Assembly: GCA_019308525.1 (NCBI GenBank)
Contig: JAFDIC010000154.1
Coordinates: forward strand, 1 to 44,188
Origin: Deltaproteobacteria bacterium
GTDB lineage: Bacteria; Desulfobacterota; DSM-4660; Desulfatiglandales; HGW-15
Direction: 5' to 3'
DNA: 44,188 nucleotides
The notes beneath the pieces are model-generated. The model ran no database searches. It was given only the letters and a program-made list of their open reading frames with translations, and was not told the origin of the DNA. Made by a program: the position numbers and the translations under genes. Below, piece by piece: positions 1 through 8,386 of this stretch (within the stretch, counting starts at the first letter, position 1; each line of letters opens with the position of its first letter).

Positions 1-1
1 G

Positions 2-1192
2 ATCACCATGCTCAGGCGGCATGGCCACGAGGCTCATCTCTATGTATCTGAGAAGTACAACGGCGAGGAGTTCTCGCCCGGGATCCCGGTTCACAAAAAA
101 GTCCCTTTTGCTCACCTCACAGATTACACCTCTATCAAGTATCTGTCCCCTGAACACAAAATGACGGCAAAAGCGACTGCGAAGGTGCTGAAGGAAGAGC
201 TCTCCAGGTTCGACATGGTATGGACCCATGACTGGATATTTACCGGGTGGAATGTCCCTTACGGACTGGGCTGTCAGCTCGCCTGGCCGGACATGCCGGG
301 AACTGCATGGCTCCACTGGATCCACTCGGTTCCTTCCCACAGCCGCGATTTCTGGCAGATAAGGGCCTACGGCCCCAGGGCAAAGATAGTCTTCCCGAAC
401 AGGACCGACGCCCTCCTCGTCGCGGAGCAGTTCAAGGGCGAAATAGACGATGTCAGGCCGATCCACCATATCAAGGACTTGCGGACGTTTTATGATTTCA
501 GCGCAGACACCTGGCGCTTAATAGACCTTGTCCCCCAGGTCATGAGCGCCGACGTGGTCCAGGTCCTCCCTGCGTCTGCGGACCGGCTCAGCGCCAAGAG
601 GGTCAAGGAGGTGATCACCATATTCGGCCACATCAACAGGAGGGTGAACGAGGTCTGCCTCTTAATTGCCAACCAGTGGGCCACAGAAAGACAGCACAAG
701 GAGGACATAGCGAAATACTATGAGCACGCAAAGGCCTGCGGCCTTGAGCCGGGCCGGGACGTGGTTTTCACAAGCGACGTCATGCCGGAGTATAGGGTCG
801 GCATCCCCAAGCGTATGATCCGGGAGCTTTTGCTTTGCTCCAACCTTTTCATTTTCCCGACGAGGGAAGAGTCCTTCGGCCTGGTAGTGCCTGAAGCAGC
901 CCTCCACGGGGTCCAGCTCGTGCTCAATAGATCCTTGACCCAGCAGTACGAAGTGGCGGGGCACAATGCGCTTTTTTTCGACTTCGGCTCATACCGCCAT
1001 GAGCACCACAACAAGATGGGAGACAGGTATTACGCAGAGATAGCGATCATCATCCTCGGCAAGATGGCCAAGTCTGACGTGATCCGTTCCAAGACCTTTG
1101 CCCGGAAGTGCTACAACATGGACTACCTCTACCGGACAGAGTATGAGCCGGTCATGGGCGAGTCACTGACATGGGGGAGGAAAGCGGCATGA
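2..1192 (+). CDS. GT4-like glycosyltransferase, 5' partial
   Basis: The reading frame is open to the left edge (ATC ACC precede the first ATG at 8), so the N-terminus lies outside the window. The C-terminal half shows the GT-B donor-sugar lobe: a stretch near residues 278-300 with FPTREESFGLVVPEA, the usual E-x7-E nucleotide-sugar contact of family GT4. It should transfer a sugar from an activated donor in the cytoplasm; neither donor nor acceptor can be read from sequence. The next gene overlaps it by ATGA, so the cluster is translationally coupled. Phage homologues could modify virion protein, DNA or host surface sugars. Confidence 0.8.
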   Translation: MTMLRRHGHEAHLYVSEKYNGEEFSPGIPVHKKVPFAHLTDYTSIKYLSPEHKMTAKATAKVLKEELSRFDMVWTHDWIFTGWNVPYGLGCQLAWPDMPGTAWLHWIHSVPSHSRDFWQIRAYGPRAKIVFPNRTDALLVAEQFKGEIDDVRPIHHIKDLRTFYDFSADTWRLIDLVPQVMSADVVQVLPASADRLSAKRVKEVITIFGHINRRVNEVCLLIANQWATERQHKEDIAKYYEHAKACGLEPGRDVVFTSDVMPEYRVGIPKRMIRELLLCSNLFIFPTREESFGLVVPEAALHGVQLVLNRSLTQQYEVAGHNALFFDFGSYRHEHHNKMGDRYYAEIAIIILGKMAKSDVIRSKTFARKCYNMDYLYRTEYEPVMGESLTWGRKAA

Positions 1193-2307
1193 GACTGGTG
1201 TTCCTTTATTATTCGTACAAGCACGGGTATGGCCAGAACCAGGCATGGGATCCCCGTGTCGAATCGAAGAACTTTTACGCCGAGCGCTTCACCCAGGAGG
1301 GCTATTATAAATTAATCCAGTACATGGCCGAGCGCCGGATCATCGACGAGGCCCTGGTCGTCATCGAGTCAAGAGACAGGCCAGGATACCGCGCTTACAG
1401 CGACAGGGTCGACTGCCTTGTTATGCCGGATATAACAAAGAGTCTGGGAGAATTTATTAGAGGCAACGATATCATCTGGGTCAGAGGAGGCTTCAAACAT
1501 TGGCATGACTGGCTCGCCAGGATGCACGAGCTGGGGTTCTGGCTCATGGTCTATGCCGCCAACACGGGAAGGCAGAAGTGGAGGTTCTGGGATGTCGTTT
1601 TCAATGACCTGGAGGGACGAAATTATGTCGATGAGGTCGGCAGGGTCCACCTGGATTTCAGGAAGCCGGTCAACGATGAGATATTTTACCTGAACCCGAT
1701 GCCTGAGAGGTGGGACGTCATGATCGGCGCAAGCCGGGTTCACGACAGGAAAGGGCAGTGGCGGGTCATAGATGCCCTGGCCACATATAAAGAGCTCTAC
1801 AAGGAGCCGCTCAGGGCTGTCCTCCCTGGGCCGTTTTCAAGGGGCGTCGAGACGAACAGGATCCGCGACAAGATTCATTTTCACAACCTTCCCGTTGATG
1901 TCACGGGTGAGCTGCCCAGGGAAGACCTCGCGGTCGTTATGAACTCATCAAAAATATTTGTCGGCCTGGGAACCCACGGCCAGGGAGACCGCGGACCTAT
2001 AGAAGCGATGGCCTGCGGGTGCCCACTGCTAATCGGGTACCCTCAATATCATGCGCCATGGCTGACCGGAAATATGAGATATGCGCTGATTTCAAGCAAT
2101 CCCGAAAACCCGATAATAGTGGCCAAGGAGATGCGCAAAATGCTGGACAATTACACGCCCGATCTGCGCAGCAAAGTCAGCAAATACAGGGAACAGTGCG
2201 CCGGCATGATAACAGCGATTTTGCCGCGGATGGCCAGGCTTTTTTCCTTTTTCAAGGGCCACCCAAGGGCGGACCGAAAAAAGCTGGCTAAGGAGCTCGG
2301 ACTATGA
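1189..2307 (+). CDS. GT4-like glycosyltransferase
   Basis: The start at 1189 is chosen because GGAGG lies about 8 bases upstream and the ATG overlaps the previous stop (ATGA). The protein of about 372 residues has a weak N-terminal lobe and a GT-B type C-terminal lobe: GASRVHDRKGQW opens the donor-binding domain, and GDRGPIEAMACGCPLL is the conserved nucleotide-sugar binding segment. The first lobe is rich in aromatic residues and poorly conserved, which fits a specific acceptor. It ends with an ATGA overlap into the next gene. Donor and acceptor are unknown. Confidence 0.75.
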   Translation: MRLVFLYYSYKHGYGQNQAWDPRVESKNFYAERFTQEGYYKLIQYMAERRIIDEALVVIESRDRPGYRAYSDRVDCLVMPDITKSLGEFIRGNDIIWVRGGFKHWHDWLARMHELGFWLMVYAANTGRQKWRFWDVVFNDLEGRNYVDEVGRVHLDFRKPVNDEIFYLNPMPERWDVMIGASRVHDRKGQWRVIDALATYKELYKEPLRAVLPGPFSRGVETNRIRDKIHFHNLPVDVTGELPREDLAVVMNSSKIFVGLGTHGQGDRGPIEAMACGCPLLIGYPQYHAPWLTGNMRYALISSNPENPIIVAKEMRKMLDNYTPDLRSKVSKYREQCAGMITAILPRMARLFSFFKGHPRADRKKLAKELGL

Positions 2308-2996
2308 AGAAACCCACGTTTTCCGCCGTTGTCCCGGTCGTCAACAGAAAAATGGCAAACCGGCTTTTCGCCTCCATTGATGACAATCTTTACGGGCCTG
2401 AAAAGGTAATCGTCATCGACAACACGCGCGGCCATAAGAGGCTGGAAATGAAGGCGTCTTTTTCCAACGTCCTAATGCTGAAGCCCAGTGAACCCCTCCC
2501 TGTCAACCCTTCATGGGAAATAGGGATCAGGCTGTCCGGGGACGTCAATTTTGTGAGCATCCTCAATGACGACGTGATCCTTGGGCCTGGTTTTTTTGAG
2601 TGGGTCGCCTGTGTCTTTGAGCGATATGCAGATGCGGGCGCGGTCTGCCCTCATACGCTGACGCCCGAGAACAGCGAAATCCCGGAACCCGGCATTCACC
2701 GGATGAAGAGGAAAGAGGGCTGGGCATTTACCATGCGAAAGGCGCTCCTCGACCAGATCCCGCCGATCCCGGAAGGGTGCAGGTATTTCTTTGGTGACAA
2801 CTGGTTCTGGTGGTTCACATACCGGAAGTTCAACATGCTCTGGTACAAGGATACAGGGAACGTCATATGGCATGAGGTCGGAGCATCCGTCAGAAAAATC
2901 GATGGATACCGCAGAATTAAGGAGAAAGAGAAAGAGGTATGCTCCAGGGCCTTGAGGGGGTATTTCCCGGGATCCAAGAAGGAGGCCAAGAGGTGA
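2304..2996 (+). CDS. GT2-like (GT-A fold) glycosyltransferase
   Basis: The 230-residue protein begins with a GT-A pattern: FSAVVPVVNRK, then IVIDNT, and at about residues 86-92 ILNDDV, the DxD-type metal and nucleotide-sugar site. The segment GDNWFWWFTYRK near residue 160 resembles the acceptor-side ED/DN region of GT2 enzymes. It overlaps the gene before (ATGA) and the gene after (GTGA), so it is part of one translation unit. No membrane segment is visible, so it probably acts in the cytoplasm. The acceptor is unknown. Confidence 0.72.
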   Translation: MKKPTFSAVVPVVNRKMANRLFASIDDNLYGPEKVIVIDNTRGHKRLEMKASFSNVLMLKPSEPLPVNPSWEIGIRLSGDVNFVSILNDDVILGPGFFEWVACVFERYADAGAVCPHTLTPENSEIPEPGIHRMKRKEGWAFTMRKALLDQIPPIPEGCRYFFGDNWFWWFTYRKFNMLWYKDTGNVIWHEVGASVRKIDGYRRIKEKEKEVCSRALRGYFPGSKKEAKR

Positions 2997-3521
2997 GGCC
3001 CAGGAAGTTCAGGCAGATGGAGTTTAGGGATCTCTTGATCGAGCTGATACAATTGCTCCAGCCGAGCGTGTATTGCGAGGTCGGGGTCAAGCGCGGATAT
3101 ACCTTCAACACAATAACCCCCCTGGTAAGCCTTGCCATTGCCGTGGACATAATGCCCCTGGATTGCATAGAAAAACCTTTGCCGGGCCGGAAGATAAAGA
3201 AATACCGGATGACTTCGGACGACTTCGCAAAAAAATACAAAGGTCCTCCCATAGACTTCCTGTAATGACGTTCTTCAAATAGGCAGGCATGTCAGGGACC
3301 AAACAGGGCTGATCTTCCTCCATGACACATACCCCGTTATTCCAGAACTGGCAGTGCCGGGGTATTGCCACAATGCGTGGGAGGCAGCCGAGTATTTCCA
3401 CAAGCACGGCGCAGAATACGGATTCGAGATAGTTACCCTGCCCGGGCCTTGGGCCGGGCTTTCCATCATGAGGAAGGTCGAGGCGGGGCACTTGCACTGG
3501 AGGAGCAATGAGGCCGCTTGA
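2993..3521 (+). pseudogene. Broken class I SAM-dependent methyltransferase
   Basis: A GTG start at 2993 has GGAGG about 8 bases upstream and overlaps the previous stop. The first frame shows a methyltransferase start (VYCEVGVKRGYTFN, then AVDIM) and runs to IDFL, where a TAA at 3263 stops it. From about 3267 another frame continues the family with VLQIGRHVRDQTG and LIFLHDTYP, and ends at 3521. The expected IDG-x-H-x-Y segment between the halves is missing, so a short deletion plus frameshift is likely. It belongs to the Methyltransf_24 / cephalosporin hydroxylase-like group. As written the product would not fold; a sequence error is the alternative. Confidence 0.6.
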
Positions 3522-4104
3522 AGATATATATGGCAAGAGGTTCTTTAAGGGCAGGCACCGCCTGAACTGGCGTGCGCCCATTGTATGCGGCGCCATAAAA
3601 GACGTATTTGAGCCGGCCTCGGTGATCGATGCGGGCTGTGCGACTGGCGACCTGGTGCTTCAGTTCATGACCATGTCGATTGACGCCTATGGCATAGAGG
3701 GATCCAGGGCGGTTATCCCATATCTTGAGTGCCCCATCGGCAGAGTGTTTTTCTACGACCTGCGTAAACCCCTGCCGGGGCCTTCGAGACGGTACGACCT
3801 TGCCATATCGTTCGAGGTGGCAGAGCACATCGAGCCTGAATATGCAGAGCAGTTCGTTTTAAACCTGGCCGGCCTCTCAGACCGCATCCTGATGTCCGCA
3901 GCGCCTCCGGGGCAGGGAGGGCACCATCACGTCAACTGCCAGCCGCCCGGATATTGGACCGAGATGTTCTGGCCACACGGGTTTTTCAGGAAGCCCAGGA
4001 TTGAGGGGCAATTCAGGATTCATCTTTCGCCCTGGGCTAAGAAAAAAGGGATCAAGGCATACTATGAGAACAGCCTGTATTTTGAAAGGAGAGCCTATGA
4101 TTGA
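3508..4104 (+). CDS. Class I SAM-dependent methyltransferase
   Basis: The 198-residue protein has the SAM-binding motif I VIDAGCATGD at residues 39-48 and a post-I acidic position (YGIEGS), followed by YDLAISFEVAEHIEP, the motif IV/post-IV pattern seen in Methyltransf_11/23 enzymes. It follows GGAGGAGCA directly before the ATG. In a glycosyltransferase cluster such enzymes usually methylate a sugar or lipid carrier; that role is inferred from context only. The start of the next glycosyltransferase overlaps its 3' end by 8 bases. Confidence 0.75.
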   Translation: MRPLEDIYGKRFFKGRHRLNWRAPIVCGAIKDVFEPASVIDAGCATGDLVLQFMTMSIDAYGIEGSRAVIPYLECPIGRVFFYDLRKPLPGPSRRYDLAISFEVAEHIEPEYAEQFVLNLAGLSDRILMSAAPPGQGGHHHVNCQPPGYWTEMFWPHGFFRKPRIEGQFRIHLSPWAKKKGIKAYYENSLYFERRAYD

Positions 4105-4780
4105 GATCCTCATGACCGCGACAAAGCGCCCGGAGATCATCGAAAGAACCTTGAGGTCCTTTAAGGCTAACCTTTTCCGAAACATCCCGACGAAGGTAAT
4201 CGTCAATATAGACCCTGTCGGGCCTGGGACGACAAAGGATGTCCTGGACGTAATAGGGGAATACTTCCGGGTCAAGTCGGTCAACCTACCGGAGGTTCCC
4301 CATTTCGGCAAGGCCTTCAAGTGGGTGTGGTCACAGGCCGAGGCGGACCTCTGCTTCTGGCTGGAGGACGACTGGGAGCTTATCCGCCCGCTGAGCCTCC
4401 TCGACATGATGGAGGTCATGTTTGAAACCCCTGACCTGGCATCCTTGAGGCTCAACTGGAAGCCCACCAAGCAGTGGGCCATGAAGAACTGGAAGTTTTA
4501 TTTCCTCTGGGTTCAGGTCAACAAATCGGGCTTCTTTGAATGCCCCAGGAACGTCCGGAAATGCGCACAGTGGGTTGATGCCAACCTCAACCCTGAGAAG
4601 CAGTTCCACAACGGGAACGAGAAGCTGATCAGGGAGGTCCTTAAGTGGCGCTACGGCGTCTACGGGGGGCAGAACCAGCCGCCTTCGGTCAGAGACATCG
4701 GCAGGGAATGGATGATATCGCACGGCTATAGGAAGAAAGCGAACAAGGCCTGGTTCACCCAGTGGGAGGAGGTGGCGTAA
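4097..4780 (+). CDS. GT2-like glycosyltransferase
   Basis: The ATG at 4097 has AAAGGAG six bases upstream. The product of 227 residues opens with MIEILMTATKRPEII, typical of GT-A enzymes, and carries FWLEDDWEL around residues 87-95, a DxD-type metal site. Aromatic residues are frequent in the C-terminal half. It lies between a methyltransferase and the GalNAc-transferase-like gene, overlapping both neighbours. The donor is not identifiable. Some viral homologues act on surface polysaccharides, others on capsid proteins. Confidence 0.72.
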   Translation: MIEILMTATKRPEIIERTLRSFKANLFRNIPTKVIVNIDPVGPGTTKDVLDVIGEYFRVKSVNLPEVPHFGKAFKWVWSQAEADLCFWLEDDWELIRPLSLLDMMEVMFETPDLASLRLNWKPTKQWAMKNWKFYFLWVQVNKSGFFECPRNVRKCAQWVDANLNPEKQFHNGNEKLIREVLKWRYGVYGGQNQPPSVRDIGREWMISHGYRKKANKAWFTQWEEVA

Positions 4781-5640
4781 TGGCGAAGCTGTCTGTGATC
4801 ATGCCTTTTGCGAACGAGTATCCCCAGGTGATCTTCACCATCCGGGCGATCGCTGAGGAGCTGATGGGCAAGGTGGACTTCGAGATCATCGCGGTGGACA
4901 ACTACTGCGCCGAGCTGCACAACCAGAAAAAGACCGTCAAGGTCAGGCGGAATGGGGAAGAGCTGGAGCATGTCGAATCAAAGCAGTACCCGGACAGAGG
5001 AGGGGAGGTCGTCGAGGGATCCCAGAGGGCCTGCTCGCCCTGGCTGAAGTACGTCAAGTATGATGAAAAGCTCTCTCACTGGAACGCGAAGAACGCGGGG
5101 ATCTGCGAGGCGACAGGCGAGTTTTTCTATTTTGTTGACGCCCACGTCATGCCCAGCCGGGACTCCATCTCCCAGATGTTCCTTTACTATGAGAAGCACT
5201 GGCAGGAACTTAACGGCACTATTGCGCTGCCCCTGACCTACAAGATCCTTGAAAGCCGGCGCCTCATTTACAAGCTCTTCATCGAGGACGACGGCACGGT
5301 CCACTACAAGTTTACGCCCCTCCGCAAGGTGGACGAGCCCTTCCGCGTCCCCTGCATGTCGGCCTGCGGGGTCATGATGCACAGGTCAATAATGGAGGGC
5401 CTGGGCGGAGGGTGGCCGGAGCGCCTGGGGATCTATGGCGGCGGGGAGAACTTCTTGAACTTTGTCCTCGCTACCCAGGGCCGTACCGTCAATATTTATC
5501 CCTTCGGTACGCTTTATCACCACGGGGATCCCCGGGAGTATTACTGGAACTGGACGGACTACACCAGGAACCGGGCCGTCGCCAACTACATGATAGGCGG
5601 GGAGGGGGAGTGCTCGGCAGGATCAGGGCCGAGGTGCTAG
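4780..5640 (+). CDS. GalNAc-transferase-like (GT2/GT27) glycosyltransferase, frame-disrupted near its end
   Basis: Start ATG shares a base with the previous stop (TAATG). The GT-A enzyme shows MAKLSVIMPFANEYPQ, a DxH-type metal site FVDAH (D120, H122) and later a GGGEN motif (E223, N224) followed by GRTVNIYPFGTLYHH. DxH plus a G-x-EN segment is the pattern of polypeptide GalNAc-transferases (GT27) and their bacterial relatives, although GT2 enzymes can look similar. The frame ends in an unconvincing tail (ECSAGSGPRC). The natural C-terminus continues in another frame to 5777, so the gene is interrupted in or near the G-rich run at 5597-5610. Confidence 0.68.
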   Translation: MAKLSVIMPFANEYPQVIFTIRAIAEELMGKVDFEIIAVDNYCAELHNQKKTVKVRRNGEELEHVESKQYPDRGGEVVEGSQRACSPWLKYVKYDEKLSHWNAKNAGICEATGEFFYFVDAHVMPSRDSISQMFLYYEKHWQELNGTIALPLTYKILESRRLIYKLFIEDDGTVHYKFTPLRKVDEPFRVPCMSACGVMMHRSIMEGLGGGWPERLGIYGGGENFLNFVLATQGRTVNIYPFGTLYHHGDPREYYWNWTDYTRNRAVANYMIGGEGECSAGSGPRC

Positions 5641-5777
5641 AGTCATGCACAGGACATAGGGAGAAGATCCGGAGGACGCAGAAAATGTCGATACAGACCT
5701 GGGTGGAGAAGTGCATCCTGGAGGGGTGGCTGGAGAATACGGAGATAGTTCAAAAATTCAGGTCGAGCTGTTGTTAA
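5608..5777 (+). pseudogene. Displaced C-terminus of the GalNAc-transferase-like gene
   Basis: After the G-rich run the third frame reads GVLGRIRAEVLESC, then REKIRRTQKM and WVEKCILEGWLENTEI before the TAA at 5775. This helical tail is what follows ANYMIGGE in a normal enzyme of this type, so I read it as the same gene out of frame. There is no convincing start codon or Shine-Dalgarno site of its own. A few codons between the halves may be missing as well. Confidence 0.5.
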
Positions 5778-5815
5778 TCAAATACCATGTGACGCACTAA
5801 ATAATCTGCTTCTTA

Positions 5816-6802
5816 CTAAAAAGGATCAGGAGGTTTAATTTCCCCTTTATCTGCACGGTTGATAAGGTTTAGGAAGAGCTTAAGACAATAATCAGCAACT
5901 TCGCCCGATGTGAAAAAGCGTTTTGGATCCGATTTCAGACGCCAACCCCATGTTCCATCAGGTTTAACATCAGGCTCAAACATAAACCTATTAAGCTCTT
6001 TAGGTTCAGCGAAAGGAAAACGGTCTCTTTCTTGAGGCAGACGAACCTGACCATTCATTTCTTGTATTACGAGCTGCGCATAGTTAAGGCTATTTCTATA
6101 AGGTGGTCGGAAAAAAGCCGTAAGGCTCACGCGACCATTTGTTAGACCAATGGATTCATCATTTGATCCTACCATTATTTTTAGTCTCGGTGAGCTTTCA
6201 TTAATATCATTAACAAGTCGAGTTATTTCAGAGTAGATCGCTTTTGCTTCCTTTTTAGCGGCACCAACGCCTTCGATTGATGCCAAGAGCCGATTTCTTT
6301 TTTCTCGTTCCCTGATTTCCCTTTCTAATCTTTTTGCCCTATGAACCGCATCTTCTTTGCGATATTGACTTCCAAGCCCTTGAGCTCTTGTCTTTATGGC
6401 GCCAATTGCCTGTTCAATACCATAATCTTCGAGGCTCAACCTAATTCTTGTTTCAGGCAACCATGGTGGAGCTTTGCTCTTATTGTCCATCATTACAAAT
6501 AAAAGCCAATCCCAACCTTCTTTTAGGAAACGATCTTTAATAGCTCCTTCTTCTATCCTGGTCCAAGGAGTTTCCCCCCAACCATCTCGATATAACACAA
6601 CTACCAACCTTGAATCTTCACGGAATGCCTTCCGAAAAGATTCAGTTCCATCGGTTCCAGCAAGATCTTCTTGCTTTTTCGAATAGATGAATACATCGAA
6701 ATGTGGACTAAGCCGGTCATAGAGATACGAAGCTGTTTCTTCATCCTGTGAAAGAAATGAAATCGCTATGTCATACCCATAATCTATGTTTTTAGTATTC
6801 AT
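5816..6802 (-). CDS. TIR-domain protein, candidate antiphage effector
   Basis: Residues about 8-130 form a TIR domain: DIAISFLSQD as the first strand, DVFIY, then a long helix and WTRIEEGAIKD, where E84 or E85 sits at the position of the catalytic glutamate of NAD-cleaving TIR enzymes. The second half (about residues 160-328) is an unrecognised domain with a short basic helical linker. Bacterial TIR proteins often consume NAD+ or make a cyclic ADP-ribose signal during phage defence; here activity is inferred. It is the last gene of an AT-rich accessory group on the minus strand. No strong ribosome site precedes the ATG. Confidence 0.75.
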   Translation of the reverse strand: MNTKNIDYGYDIAISFLSQDEETASYLYDRLSPHFDVFIYSKKQEDLAGTDGTESFRKAFREDSRLVVVLYRDGWGETPWTRIEEGAIKDRFLKEGWDWLLFVMMDNKSKAPPWLPETRIRLSLEDYGIEQAIGAIKTRAQGLGSQYRKEDAVHRAKRLEREIREREKRNRLLASIEGVGAAKKEAKAIYSEITRLVNDINESSPRLKIMVGSNDESIGLTNGRVSLTAFFRPPYRNSLNYAQLVIQEMNGQVRLPQERDRFPFAEPKELNRFMFEPDVKPDGTWGWRLKSDPKRFFTSGEVADYCLKLFLNLINRADKGEIKPPDPF

Positions 6803-6854
6803 AGATTTGTTAGTGATTCAATCTTGGAGCTAAATGCTTAGAAGCTTGTTTCAT

Positions 6855-7169
6855 TTATGCTTGTGAATTATATCCTAATTCATGAAGTCTCTTCTTCGCA
6901 ATCTCTAATTCTTCTTCTGTGAATAAATTGTTCCAGGGGCTTTTTAATATCGTCGCTTCCATCGAAATATCTAGCCTTCCACAATGCCATAGTGCTATGA
7001 GGCCTTCTTGCGACCCAGGAGAATGAAGCAGTGCTTTTGCCGCTTCCAGTCCTCCATATCTATTGACCATTTCCAAGAATCTTGTGGCATTATAATTACA
7101 CTCGGACTTTGTCCTTTCGTAGATCACCATCATCATCCTGTGAAATTGTACTTTAATGTCCTGATTCAT
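6855..7169 (-). CDS. Small conserved hypothetical protein
   Basis: The 104-residue protein is helical and has a pattern I associate with a widespread small family: RFLEMVNRYGGLEAAKALL, then LWHCGRLDISMEA and LFTEEELEIAKKRLHELGY. Its function is not known to me. Genes of this type occur as single cargo genes in mobile and defence regions. It sits 52 bases upstream of the TIR gene in the same direction and may be co-transcribed, but nothing in the sequence shows a physical partnership. Confidence 0.7.
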   Translation of the reverse strand: MNQDIKVQFHRMMMVIYERTKSECNYNATRFLEMVNRYGGLEAAKALLHSPGSQEGLIALWHCGRLDISMEATILKSPWNNLFTEEELEIAKKRLHELGYNSQA

Positions 7170-7261
7170 TTCCTAGCATTTGCTTAATGCTGTTGATGCG
7201 CAGATGGCAAAGGCGCGCAGCGGAAAAGGCATTCAGCGTTCAAACTGTTATTAGGCTGCTA

Positions 7262-7645
7262 TCACTGAACCAATTCAATACTTTTTATTGTCTCGTCGTC
7301 TTTTTCGTAGGTGACTTTTACCACAATGAATTGTTTTTTCCCTTTGGAACCTTCAATTGGTGTGCCAGCCACTTCCCAGATCCCTAAAGTAACCACATCA
7401 AGTATGCCATGCATAGCGGCTCTAGCTGTGGAACCTGTCGCTTTTCTGAATTTGTAAGTCTCGATCAATACACCATTTTCATCCCTTTTGGAGTCAATAG
7501 GTTCTGCCCCCTTGGAACTTAAACATGCCTTTGTCTTACACTGAGTAACCTCTTCAATGCATACTCCTTCTTTCTTTCCCGCCATGTAGACAGAGCAGGA
7601 ACTTAAGATGAGTGCGAAAATTAAAACGTAAGGCAACCTTGTCAT
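7262..7645 (-). CDS. Predicted lipoprotein
   Basis: The 127-residue product starts with a short positive N-terminus, a hydrophobic segment and a lipobox LSSC (C17), so it should be lipidated and anchored in a membrane facing the periplasm. The middle contains ARAAMHGILDVVTLGIWEV, a pattern seen in small uncharacterised envelope lipoproteins. GGAGGAGG lies about 5 bases before the ATG. In a prophage such a gene is likely a lysogenic conversion gene, for example surface exclusion, but this is inference from type and position. Confidence 0.72.
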   Translation of the reverse strand: MTRLPYVLIFALILSSCSVYMAGKKEGVCIEEVTQCKTKACLSSKGAEPIDSKRDENGVLIETYKFRKATGSTARAAMHGILDVVTLGIWEVAGTPIEGSKGKKQFIVVKVTYEKDDETIKSIELVQ

Positions 7646-7697
7646 TTTTCCTCCTCCAATTCTCTAAAGGACAGTTTACGTGATGTTCAACTAATGG

Positions 7698-8141
7698 TTA
7701 TGCCTTGTCCTGCAATGTTTGGACCTGGTTCTTGACTGACATAGGATTGGTTATGCCATGAAAGGTGACCTCGATGCCGCTGCCTCCGGCGCTACTGAAC
7801 TCCAGGTTGCCAACGCCGAATATCCTTTGGAATATTGACTGTTTCAGGTTCACATTCCGCAGGTCCTTGATCCGCACTGACTTAATGTTGCGGGCAATGA
7901 TGCCGTGGCGGCTTTCGATGGTATCTGAAGCGATGGTGAATTTCCATGAATATCTCCGGTACAAAATAACCAGTATTGCCAGGATAAAGATTATCAAGAG
8001 TATCCATTGAAGAGACACGCTGTCAGGAGTTTCTGTATTTGAAACTCCGACCAGAGTGCTGATGAAAGCGAGGAAAAGCAGGATTGCGATTAAAATGGCA
8101 AGCCATTGGTTACGCCAGGCGGGCCTTCCTACGTAGTTCAT
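7698..8141 (-). CDS. Bacterial PH-domain membrane protein
   Basis: Two hydrophobic segments (about residues 12-32 and 45-60) are followed by a soluble C-terminal domain with IASDTIESRHGIIARN and IKDLRNVNLKQSIFQRIFGVGNLEF. That is the bPH2/DUF304 (YdbS/YdbT-like) pattern. Such proteins sit in the inner membrane with unknown molecular roles. The gene lies 10 bases downstream of the small gene that begins at 8337 and probably shares its promoter. It is cargo rather than a phage structural gene. Confidence 0.78.
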   Translation of the reverse strand: MNYVGRPAWRNQWLAILIAILLFLAFISTLVGVSNTETPDSVSLQWILLIIFILAILVILYRRYSWKFTIASDTIESRHGIIARNIKSVRIKDLRNVNLKQSIFQRIFGVGNLEFSSAGGSGIEVTFHGITNPMSVKNQVQTLQDKA

Positions 8142-8151
8142 TTTTGCCTCC

Positions 8152-8337
8152 TTACTCCGGCAGGCTATCGACTGGGACGAGCTTCTCCCCCTCCATGCGC
8201 TTCAGCTCTTCCGCCGCTTTCTTATCTCCCTTCTCGGCGGCCCTCTGAAGCCGGGCTGCCCTGATCCAGTCGTCGTTGAGCTCGTCGGTGAGGTCGATGG
8301 TCATGACGGGTTCGTCTCTCAATTTTTGCTTAGTCAT
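8152..8337 (-). CDS. Small charged hypothetical protein
   Basis: A 61-residue acidic and basic helical protein containing AARLQRAAEKGDKKAAEELKRMEGE. It is the first gene after a near-consensus promoter (8358-8386). AGGAG occurs about 10 bases before the ATG. I do not recognise a function. Its position at the head of the accessory operon fits a regulator or a simple leader gene. Confidence 0.6.
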   Translation of the reverse strand: MTKQKLRDEPVMTIDLTDELNDDWIRAARLQRAAEKGDKKAAEELKRMEGEKLVPVDSLPE

Positions 8338-8357
8338 TTCGATTATTCTCCTATCAA

Positions 8358-8386
8358 TTTATATTACATTTAACTAAATTTGTCAA
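8358..8386 (-). promoter_or_regulatory. Sigma-70 promoter for the accessory (moron) genes
   Basis: Read on the minus strand: TTGACA (8386-8381), a 17-base spacer, then TATAAA (8363-8358). The -35 box overlaps an inverted repeat TTGTCA-N6-TGACAA (8380-8397) that could be an operator. A single half-site resembling the repressor operator (ATAGGAGAA) follows the -10 box, but it also serves as the ribosome site. The promoter sits between the early operon and the accessory genes, so these can be transcribed in the lysogen. Confidence 0.7.

Noticed and set aside
5597..5611. Phase-variable poly-G tract in the glycosyltransferase
   Set aside because: The G runs are only four and five long with an A between, too short for typical slipped-strand variation; lost codons fit better.
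5778..7700. Integron cassette array (small genes in one direction with spacers)
   Set aside because: The spacers show no convincing pair of RYYYAAC and GTTRRRY ends with an intervening hairpin, and no integron integrase is present.
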